Both the position numbers and the translations under genes were made by a program. 5,115 nt of DNA from an uncultured Actinomyces sp. GTDB lineage: Bacteria > Actinomycetota > Actinomycetes > Actinomycetales > Actinomycetaceae. Below the pieces are notes generated by a model, which did not search any database, had not been told where the DNA came from, and saw only the letters and a list, made by a program, of their open reading frames with translations. The stretch is taken from positions 1-5,115 of the forward strand of contig CABKMZ010000123.1 in assembly GCA_902373545.1 (NCBI GenBank), written 5' to 3'. This document shows, one piece after another, positions 1 to 4,870 of this stretch; within the stretch, counting starts at the first letter, position 1, and each line of letters begins with the position of its first letter.

Positions 1-404
1 GGAGCGTTGTCCTCGGGTTCGGGTGCCGGGGGAGGTGCGGGCGCGTTCACGATCGACGAGGCCTCGGGAGGGGGTGCGGGCGTCTCCAGCGTGTTCTTGA
101 CGACGACGGGGGAGGCCATGGCCGACTCTGGCACAATCACGGCGGTGGGAGCGAAGCTGGGGGGAGTGGCGGATCTGCGCGTGGAAACGGAGGGTGCGAC
201 GACGGCGTCGATGATCTCGGTTTTGGCTTCAGACGGGGGAATCTCCTGCGGCTGGGCAGGGGCTGACGATGCCCCGGCCTCGTTAATCATGCCCATCAGA
301 TCATCGACCCCTAGCGAGGTCGGATCCTCGGCGGACGAGGGGACGAACAGGATGTTCGTACCGGCGGCCGGGGGGCCGTCGTGTGACTCCTTGCGCTTCC
401 TCAT
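1..404 (-). CDS. Unidentified Pro/Ala/Ser-rich protein, N-terminal part (runs off left edge)
   Basis: An open frame of 134 codons starts at ATG 404-402 and continues without a stop past position 1, so only the N-terminus is present. The start was chosen because AGGA at 416-413 lies 8 nt upstream. An in-frame ATG at 413-411 has only AGG touching it, which cannot act as a ribosome binding site. The protein begins with a basic cluster (MRKRK). Three short, more hydrophobic patches follow at about residues 16-22 (TNILFVP), 31-41 (LGVDDLMGMIN) and 62-73. The rest is rich in Pro, Ala, Ser, Thr and Glu and ends in two related segments (APPPEA at 110-115 and APAPPPAPEPE at 121-131). There is no signal peptide or membrane segment in this part. 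It looks like a disordered, probably cytoplasmic N-terminal extension in front of a domain outside the window. I do not recognise the family. It is transcribed divergently from the DedA gene. That it is a real gene is fairly sure; its function is unknown. Confidence 0.68.
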   Translation of the reverse strand, partial: MRKRKESHDGPPAAGTNILFVPSSAEDPTSLGVDDLMGMINEAGASSAPAQPQEIPPSEAKTEIIDAVVAPSVSTRRSATPPSFAPTAVIVPESAMASPVVVKNTLETPAPPPEASSIVNAPAPPPAPEPEDNA

Positions 405-478
405 GTTGACCATCCTATATTCGCGGTCAAGAAAGGTAGGGTTAGGGGGACACATTCCCGGCAGAAAAGGGCCTTATC
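405..478. promoter_or_regulatory. Divergent intergenic region with TTGACC-N13-GGTCAA inverted repeat
   Basis: This 74-bp gap separates two divergent start codons, so it must hold promoters for one or both genes. A perfect 6-bp inverted repeat, TTGACC (406-411) and GGTCAA (425-430), flanks an AT-rich centre containing TATATT (416-421). Each arm also matches the -35 consensus, one per strand, but neither has a -10 at 16-19 bp. A possible -10 for the DedA gene is TAGGGT (437-442), without a matching -35. The repeat overlaps the ribosome binding site of the minus-strand gene, so a bound protein could block that gene. The arms are short enough to occur by chance. Confidence 0.35.
465..471 (+). promoter_or_regulatory. 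Shine-Dalgarno that fixes the GTG start of the DedA gene
   Basis: AAAAGGG ends 7 nt before GTG at 479. The next in-frame start, ATG at 518, has no purine-rich site in front of it. The site therefore favours the GTG start, which adds 13 residues at the N-terminus. Confidence 0.7.
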
Positions 479-1144
479 GTGACCTGGTTGACACTCGCGT
501 CAGCATCGGATCCGTCGATGCTTCACACAGTTATCGAGTGGTTTAAGAATCCTGAGACCCTTCTTGACGCGATGGGTCCGTGGGTCCTGTGGGGCACGAT
601 GCTCATTGTTCTTATCGAGTCGGGTGTCCTGTTCCCGGTCCTTCCGGGCGAGTCGCTGCTCTTCACCGCCGGCCTGCTGCACGACAAGCTCGGTATTCAC
701 CTGCCGACCCTGATCCTCCTGGTCGTGATTGCCGCCTTCGTGGGTGCTCAGATCGGCTACTTCCTGGGTGCCAAGTGGGGGCGCCGCTTCTTCAAGCCGG
801 ACGCGCGCTTCCTCAAGACCGAGCACCTGGAGAAGGCTGAGCACTACTTCACGAACTACGGCGGTCGCTCCCTCGTCATCGGGCGCTTCATCCCCTTCGT
901 GCGCACCTTCATCCCGATCGCCGCCGGCATGGCCCGCTACCCCTACCCCAAGTTCCTGCTGTTCAACACGCTGGGCGCAAGCATCTGGGGCGCTGGCTTC
1001 ATCCTGGTCGGTGCGCTCCTGGGCAACGTGCCCTTCGTGCACGACAACCTGACGGTCATCCTGGCGGTCATCATCCTCGCGTCTGTTCTGCCCGTCATCA
1101 TCGAGATGATCGGCAAGCGCCGCGCCGCTTCCGACAAGGAGTAA
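479..1144 (+). CDS. DedA-family (SNARE-associated/VTT domain) membrane transporter
   Basis: This is a 221-residue integral membrane protein of about the usual DedA length. Recognisable segments are IESGVLFPVLPGESLL (46-61), the glycine-patterned GAQIGYFLGAKWG (89-101), the signature GRFIPFVRTFIP (135-146) and a C-terminal LGASIWGAGF helix (165-174). E47 and E58 fall where Escherichia coli YqjA has the acidic residues E39 and D51. R136 and R142 keep the spacing of its essential R130 and R136. The fold has two re-entrant hairpins plus transmembrane helices; the last helix here is at about 191-211, followed by a basic tail (GKRR). Family members support membrane-potential maintenance and envelope integrity, and some translocate undecaprenyl phosphate or phospholipid. 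Which substrate this one moves cannot be read from sequence. The GTG start is backed by a good ribosome binding site. The stop is 3 nt before the next gene, with which it forms a coupled pair. Confidence 0.93.
   Translation: MTWLTLASASDPSMLHTVIEWFKNPETLLDAMGPWVLWGTMLIVLIESGVLFPVLPGESLLFTAGLLHDKLGIHLPTLILLVVIAAFVGAQIGYFLGAKWGRRFFKPDARFLKTEHLEKAEHYFTNYGGRSLVIGRFIPFVRTFIPIAAGMARYPYPKFLLFNTLGASIWGAGFILVGALLGNVPFVHDNLTVILAVIILASVLPVIIEMIGKRRAASDKE
1136..1141 (+). promoter_or_regulatory. Shine-Dalgarno inside the DedA gene end, coupling the next gene
   Basis: AAGGAG forms the last two sense codons (Lys-Glu) of the DedA gene and sits 6 nt before ATG 1148, with the TAA stop between. This is a near-perfect ribosome binding site at good spacing. 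Ribosomes ending on the DedA gene can restart at once, which predicts co-expression of the two membrane proteins. Confidence 0.85.
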
Positions 1145-1147
1145 TTC

Positions 1148-3433
1148 ATGCTGGCCTGGTGGATGCTGCTCCCGACCCTGCTGGCCATGCTGGTGGCCCT
1201 GGTGCTGCCGGGGTTCATGTGGCTGCGCGCGGGCGTGCGCTCGTCGTTGGTTGCCATCGGCGCGGCTCCGGCATTCACCTTCGGCCTGATCACGGCGCTG
1301 TCGGTCCTCTATCCGGCGCTTGACATCCCGTGGGAGCCCTCCACGGTCATGCCCGTCTTGGGCATGAGCGCCGTCGGCGGCGCGGCCGCGTGGGCCCTGA
1401 GCTACTTTCGCCGCGTCAACGGGGGCTTTGCGCTCAACGGCGTTCCCTTCCGCGAGGCCATTGGCGTGCGCGTGCCGATCGGCGGGCGCCAGGCCGCGAT
1501 CCGGACGGCGACGTGGGGGACGATTGTCGTCGGGTTCCTCCTGGCCGCCTGGCCGCTGATGTCCGTGGCTGACCCCGCGAATCCCGTTCAGCAGTGGGAT
1601 CCGACGTTCCACCAAAATGGCGTCCACGCGATCCTGTACGGCAAGGATGCCAGCCCCTTTGGTGGCCTCCACGAGCTTTACGGCGGGCGCCGCGTCTACT
1701 ACCCGACGGGCTGGCACGCTTTCGTTGCTCTCTTCGCCCGCTTCGACTCGGTCGTCCAGACCGCCAACGTGTCCTCCCTGGTCCTCATGGCCGTGTGGGT
1801 GACGGGCCTGGCCGCCCTGGTCTCGGTGCTGACGGGATCGCGCACGGCCCTCCTGGCGGCCCCGATTATCGGTGGCATGTTGCCGAATATGCCGGCTGAC
1901 GCGCTGACCATGTACAACCAGTGGCCCAACTCGACGGGCACGGCCTTGGTCCCCGGCGTGGCCGCGGTCGCGATCGTCGTGGGTCGACGCTTGGCCGCGG
2001 ATCTGAGCGACGGGTGCGGCGCCCGATCTTTTGCCCGTCGCATCCCCCAAGGGCTCTTCCTCCTCCTGGGCTGCCTGGGCCTCGTCGGCGCGCACCCTAG
2101 CGCCGCATTCTCCCTCCTCGCTTTCCTGGCCGCGCCCCTCCTGATGGCGATCGGGTTCTTCGCCCGCACCTCGCTCACGCGCGAGGGACGAGGCCAGCTC
2201 GCCGCCCTGCCGTGGATCGGCGCGGGCCTGGCGGTCGTGGTCCTGCCCCTGATCGCCCTGTCCTCCCCGAAGATCCAGGCGATGGGCCGGTACCCGAGGA
2301 GAGGCAGCAGCTGGTCGGAGGCCTTCTCCCACGCGCTCTTGCCCTACCCGCCCTTCGCGCAGACCACGGCCATGGCGTGGTGGACGCTCATCCAGGTGCT
2401 CCTCCTGATCGCCGGCATCATCGTGACTGCCCGCCTCCACACGCTGATGCGGCGCCCCGGCGTGCGCGACGCTGCGGACGCGAGGTGTGACCTTGACGGC
2501 GACGAGGATGAGGACGCCGCGCTGGTTGATAACGACAAGGCTGCGCCCATGCCGGCCTGGCCGCTCGTCTCCTACCTGATTCTGGCCTTCCTGACCGCCC
2601 TCGCCTACGCGCCAGATTCCGTGCTGCGCACCTACCTGCTGGCCCCCTGGTACAAGGACGGGCGACGGATCATGGGCGTCGAAGACATCGCTCTGACCGT
2701 CCTCATGGCCGTCGGCGCCGCCGCCATCGTCCACCTCTTCCACGCGGCATGGACCTCCTCCCTGCGACGGATCCTGGTCGAGCGCGGGCTTGACGACAAT
2801 GTCGAGGCGCCGCGCTGGCCCCTCCAGGTGGGCGTGGGCGCGATCGTCGTGCTCATGTCCAGCTTCGGCGCGATCGACGCGAGAAACTCCGCCGTCGCCT
2901 CCGTGTACGATCCCACGCGCCTGGGCAAGTCCGGCATGGCCAGCGAGGATGAGCTCGCGATGCTGCGCCGCATGGCCTCCACGACCGACTCCGACGCCCT
3001 CATCCTGGGCGACCCTATCGCGGGCGCCGCCTACGTCGAGACCCTGGCGGGCCGCAAGGCCGTCTTCCCCCAGCTCAGCACGGTGAACGCCGACGGGGCC
3101 TCGCAAAAGGTCCTCACCCAGCGCTTCCGTGACATCGCCGACGATCCCGAGGTGTGCGAGGTCGTGCGCAACCTTGGCATCACCCACTTCTACGAGGAAG
3201 AAGACGGCAGCTACTACAACATTCAGCGCTCCAACCGCCACCCCGGCCTCTACGGCGTCGACACGTCGAGGGGCTTCGAGCTGGTCGACGAGGGCGGCAC
3301 CGCCAAGCTGTGGAAAATCACCGCGTGCGGCTGGGTCACCCCCGGCGGAGGAGCGCAGGCCTTCGCCGACGGTATCAGGTCCGTCCAGCCGGGAGCCGAG
3401 GAGCCGGAGGGCCCTCAATCAGGCGACGAGTAG
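1148..3433 (+). CDS. DUF6541-type polytopic membrane protein, GT-C glycosyltransferase-like
   Basis: This 761-residue protein has about 12-14 hydrophobic segments (roughly 3-26, 32-55, 66-87, 119-141, 207-230, 264-280, 301-315, 318-338, 352-373, 409-429, 471-489, 511-533, 560-577) and then a soluble C-terminal domain (about 590-730). Motifs in the style of DUF6541 are WDPTFHQN (150-157) at the start of a long outer loop, YYPTGWHAF (184-192), AHPSAAFS (315-322) and WYKDGRRIM (501-509). The C-terminal domain (GDPIAGAAYVETLAGRKAVF, 621-640) resembles the extracytoplasmic domains that follow the membrane part of GT-C enzymes. GT-C proteins transfer sugars from polyprenyl-phosphate donors on the outer face. 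The Asp of WD and the His residues are possible catalytic or metal-binding positions, which is inference. No activity has been assigned to DUF6541 that I can state. An acidic loop lies at 448-456 (DLDGDEDED), between membrane segments. Translation is coupled to the DedA gene upstream. Membrane-protein assignment is very sure, family likely, enzymatic role speculative. Confidence 0.85.
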   Translation: MLAWWMLLPTLLAMLVALVLPGFMWLRAGVRSSLVAIGAAPAFTFGLITALSVLYPALDIPWEPSTVMPVLGMSAVGGAAAWALSYFRRVNGGFALNGVPFREAIGVRVPIGGRQAAIRTATWGTIVVGFLLAAWPLMSVADPANPVQQWDPTFHQNGVHAILYGKDASPFGGLHELYGGRRVYYPTGWHAFVALFARFDSVVQTANVSSLVLMAVWVTGLAALVSVLTGSRTALLAAPIIGGMLPNMPADALTMYNQWPNSTGTALVPGVAAVAIVVGRRLAADLSDGCGARSFARRIPQGLFLLLGCLGLVGAHPSAAFSLLAFLAAPLLMAIGFFARTSLTREGRGQLAALPWIGAGLAVVVLPLIALSSPKIQAMGRYPRRGSSWSEAFSHALLPYPPFAQTTAMAWWTLIQVLLLIAGIIVTARLHTLMRRPGVRDAADARCDLDGDEDEDAALVDNDKAAPMPAWPLVSYLILAFLTALAYAPDSVLRTYLLAPWYKDGRRIMGVEDIALTVLMAVGAAAIVHLFHAAWTSSLRRILVERGLDDNVEAPRWPLQVGVGAIVVLMSSFGAIDARNSAVASVYDPTRLGKSGMASEDELAMLRRMASTTDSDALILGDPIAGAAYVETLAGRKAVFPQLSTVNADGASQKVLTQRFRDIADDPEVCEVVRNLGITHFYEEEDGSYYNIQRSNRHPGLYGVDTSRGFELVDEGGTAKLWKITACGWVTPGGGAQAFADGIRSVQPGAEEPEGPQSGDE

Positions 3434-3461
3434 GCCACAAAGCGCCCGTGACGTGCGGACA

Positions 3462-3501
3462 GTGACGGCCGTGCTCGGCGCGGGTCGATACCCTTGACTT
3501 C
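3462..3501 (+). promoter_or_regulatory. Probable leaderless promoter of pheA
   Basis: TACCCT (3489-3494) fits the actinobacterial -10 pattern TANNNT and ends 7 nt before ATG 3502, so transcription would start at or next to the start codon. There is no Shine-Dalgarno in the 20 bases before the ATG. The nearest -35-like sequence, GTGACG (3462-3467), is 21 bp upstream, longer than ideal. The same hexamer also occurs at 3448-3453. The upstream gene ends at 3433, so pheA could additionally receive read-through. Confidence 0.45.
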
Positions 3502-4509
3502 ATGACGACGAACATTCCCGGCCCCGCGCCCCTGGGCGACAAGCTTCGTATTGCCTTCCTCGGACCCTTCGGCACGTTCACCGAGCAGGCCGTCCACCAG
3601 GTCGCTCCCGCCGGCGCGATCCTCATGCCGATGACGAGTGCCCCGCAGGCGCTCGCGGCCGTGCGCCGTGGCGAGGCCGACCGAGCCGTCGTCCCGATTG
3701 AAAACTCCATCGAGGGCGGCGTGAATGCGACGTTGGATTCGCTCTCGCACGGCGAGCCCCTCGTCATCGTCGCCGAGATGCACGTCCATGTTGTCTTCCA
3801 GCTGGCCGTCCTGCCGGGCACACGCCCCGAGGATATTCGCCGTATTGGCACCCACCCGCATGCGTGGGCGCAGTGCCGCGGCTGGGTCGAGGAGACCTTC
3901 CCCGGTGCGATCCACGTGCCCGCCACGTCGACGGCTGCCGCCGCCGAGCTCCTCTCCGACGGCGATGCGTCTTTCGACGCTGCCCTGTGCAACGCAGTCT
4001 CGGTCAACACCTACGGCCTGGAGGCCCTGTTCACCGACGTCGCCGACAACCCCGGCGCGATCACCCGCTTCGTCCTCGTGGCCCGCCCCGGCGTGGTGCC
4101 CCCGCCGACTGGCGCGGATAAGACGACCATCCAGGTGGCCCTGCCCGTCAACGAGTCGGGCGCCCTGCTGACCCTCCTCGAGCAGTTCTCGGCGCGCGGC
4201 GTCGACCTGTCGCGCATCGAGTCGCGCCCGAGCGGCGATGGCCTCGGCAACTACACGTTCAGCATCGACATCGTCGGCCACATCCGCGAGGAGCGTGTCC
4301 AGGCTGCCCTCGTGGGCCTGCATCGCTACTCGCCGGAGGTCCGCTTCATGGGCTCCTACCCGCGCGTTGACGGCGTTCGCGCGCGCGTCGAACCGGGCAC
4401 CACGGACGACGCCTTCCGCGCGGGTCGCGCGTGGGTCTCGGACCTGCTCCACGGCGGGGATGGCACGGGTGAGGCGGGCGGGGCCGCCCCGTGCTGGCCG
4501 CTGGTCTGA
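3502..4509 (+). CDS. pheA: Prephenate dehydratase with ACT regulatory domain
   Basis: The enzyme decarboxylates and dehydrates prephenate to phenylpyruvate, the committed step to phenylalanine, in the cytoplasm. At 335 residues it is a monofunctional PDT with no chorismate mutase domain in front, slightly long for the type. The catalytic domain (about 15-195) shows FLGPFGTFTEQA (19-30), VVPIENSIEGGV (63-74), THPHAWAQC (117-125), an ATSTAAAAEL segment (141-150) and the TRF triad (188-190), whose Thr is essential in the E. coli enzyme. The ACT domain (about 207-285) carries the phenylalanine-binding motifs GALL (220-223) and ESRP (240-243), so feedback inhibition by phenylalanine is expected. 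A tail of about 45 residues after the ACT domain, rich in Gly and Ala at the end, is not conserved-looking. ATG 3502 is the only possible start: an in-frame TGA lies at 3463-3465 with no other start codon between, and the next Met is residue 43, past the first motif. No ribosome binding site precedes it. It is 68 bp downstream of the membrane protein gene. Confidence 0.97.
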   Translation: MTTNIPGPAPLGDKLRIAFLGPFGTFTEQAVHQVAPAGAILMPMTSAPQALAAVRRGEADRAVVPIENSIEGGVNATLDSLSHGEPLVIVAEMHVHVVFQLAVLPGTRPEDIRRIGTHPHAWAQCRGWVEETFPGAIHVPATSTAAAAELLSDGDASFDAALCNAVSVNTYGLEALFTDVADNPGAITRFVLVARPGVVPPPTGADKTTIQVALPVNESGALLTLLEQFSARGVDLSRIESRPSGDGLGNYTFSIDIVGHIREERVQAALVGLHRYSPEVRFMGSYPRVDGVRARVEPGTTDDAFRAGRAWVSDLLHGGDGTGEAGGAAPCWPLV

Positions 4510-4510
4510 C

Positions 4511-4529
4511 GCGTCAGGTTTCTTGACGC
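4511..4529 (+). terminator. Small hairpin just after pheA, possible weak terminator
   Basis: GCGTCA (4511-4516) and TGACGC (4524-4529) form a perfect 6-bp stem with a 7-nt loop, starting 2 nt after the pheA stop. No T-run follows, so it is not a classical intrinsic terminator, though actinobacterial terminators often lack the T-run. It could instead only stabilise the 3' end of the message. Confidence 0.35.
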
Positions 4530-4662
4530 TTCGCGGGACCACATCGCGGCGCACCTAGATGCCTTGTGCACTATCGCGGGATTCAACCTGATCGGTAACA
4601 AGTGTCGTCGTGGAATTTGTCGCCGACAGTGCCTCCTGCCAGTGTTCAATGGGCGAGACCCT

Positions 4663-4739
4663 GCAGCACTGCACTAGATACAGCAGCGATGCACTAGTTG
4701 TGAGGGCATTGCACTGCTTCCTATCTAGTGGAACGCTGC
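4663..4739. other. 77-nt imperfect hairpin, candidate structured RNA or cruciform
   Basis: Four nested stems line up on one axis: GCAGC/GCTGC (4663-4667/4735-4739), CACTAGATA/TATCTAGTG (4672-4680/4722-4730, nine perfect pairs), GCAG/CTGC (4683-4686/4714-4717) and CGATGC/GCATTG (4687-4692/4706-4711, one wobble). Together they give 24 pairs closed by a 13-nt loop. The interruptions are a 4x4 loop, a 2x4 loop and a 2-nt bulge. Either strand could fold this way, and I see no promoter that decides the strand. It could be part of a small RNA, a transcript-end structure for one of the converging genes, or a DNA element bound by a dimeric protein. Confidence 0.45.
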
Positions 4740-4755
4740 GCTAAGTAGTGCACTG
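4670..4755. repeat. TGCACT(A/G) boxes at 20-bp spacing, iteron-like
   Basis: TGCACTA begins at 4670 and 4690, and TGCACTG begins at 4710, giving two exact 20-bp steps. A further TGCACTG at 4749 is 39 bp on, close to two more steps. The first two units share TGCACTAG, then A or T, then T. The third and last share TGCACTGCT, then T or A, then C. One more TGCACTA lies upstream at 4567. The last copy lies in the 8-bp palindrome AGTGCACT (4747-4754). A step near two helical turns would put the boxes on one face of the DNA, as in iterons or regulator-binding arrays. The boxes overlap the long hairpin. Confidence 0.5.
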
Positions 4756-4776
4756 CTACTCGGCAACAAGTCGACA

Positions 4777-4814
4777 TGCGGGCAATCCCGCAGACCGCCG
4801 AGGAAACACCTCGG
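4777..4814 (-). terminator. Tandem GC hairpins downstream of the lipid kinase gene
   Basis: Two perfect 6-bp stems follow each other: TGCGGG-CAAT-CCCGCA (4777-4792) and CCGAGG-AAACA-CCTCGG (4798-4814). On the minus strand they begin 56 nt after the kinase stop, a sensible place for transcription to end. Neither has a T-run in either direction, so a classical intrinsic terminator is not shown. GCAATCC (4782-4788) can alternatively pair with GGATTGC (4813-4819), which would disrupt parts of both stems. Confidence 0.4.
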
Positions 4815-4870
4815 ATTGCTCCTCGTCAGTCCCCGAATTCTCCGCCTTGTGTGCTTTGCAGGGATGCGGA

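Larger units (their letters stand above)
4592..4771 (+). repeat. Pair of 12-bp direct repeats, TCGG(T/C)AACAAGT
   Basis: TCGGTAACAAGT (4592-4603) recurs as TCGGCAACAAGT (4760-4771) with one mismatch, 168 bp apart. Both copies follow a TGCACT(A/G) box, by 18 bp in the first case and 4 bp in the second. The repeats bracket the hairpin and the 20-bp box array. This could be a trace of an internal duplication, or boundary-like repeats, but the evidence does not favour a known mobile element. Confidence 0.35.
4510..4870. other. Repeat- and hairpin-rich convergent intergenic region, no convincing gene
   Basis: These 361 bp lie between the convergent ends of pheA and the lipid kinase gene. Base composition falls to 52 of 100 G+C in 4661-4760. 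The pentamer GCACT occurs six times and its complement AGTGC twice between 4568 and 4754, against less than one expected. TCGCGG occurs three times (4531, 4544, 4574). Inverted repeats besides those listed separately include TGTCG/CGACA (4603-4607/4624-4628), a stem AGTAGT/GCTACT (4744-4749/4755-4760, last pair a wobble) with GCACT as its loop, and TCCGC/GCGGA (4841-4845/4866-4870). I find no tRNA, no coding frame with family resemblance and no clear promoter. The region may encode a structured RNA or hold protein-binding sites. Confidence 0.6.

Noticed and set aside
435..449. GGTAGGGTTAGGGGG, a telomere-like, possibly G-quadruplex-forming run.
   Set aside because: Only three G-runs of mixed length are present, and short G-rich runs are common in such DNA. 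It is more simply leader sequence of the DedA gene.
7..546. A 179-codon plus-strand frame covering the left end and the start of the DedA gene.
   Set aside because: It is antisense to the minus-strand gene at 1-404, which has a ribosome binding site, and it overlaps the DedA start out of frame. The Gly/Ala/Ser-rich product looks like a shadow of Pro/Ala-rich coding.
500..3418. A 971-codon open frame on the minus strand, longer than any real gene here.
   Set aside because: It is in codon register with the DedA and DUF6541 genes and is open only because they avoid TTA, CTA and TCA. Its product is a low-complexity mix of Gly, Arg, Gln, Asp, Glu and His with no family resemblance, and it begins at TTG.
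3415..4554. A 379-codon open frame on the minus strand over pheA.
   Set aside because: It is also in codon register with pheA, whose family motifs are unmistakable. The antisense product is low-complexity and Arg/Ala/Gly-rich.
4578..4600. GGGATTCAACC, similar to a tRNA T-arm.
   Set aside because: No matching acceptor stem, anticodon arm or D-arm can be found around it.
4698..4727. TTGTGA and TATCTA as a promoter inside the gap.
   Set aside because: The spacing is acceptable, but the -10 matches only half the consensus and there is no gene downstream on that strand.
4700..4740. GGAAGCAG on the minus strand, resembling part of the SRP RNA apical motif.
   Set aside because: The rest of the conserved SRP RNA core (the GGTCAGG and GGAAGG parts) is absent and the hairpin does not have the expected symmetric loop.
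4660..4771. The repeat region as a CRISPR array.
   Set aside because: The repeated unit is only 7-9 bp, spacers would be about 12 bp, and no cas gene is nearby.
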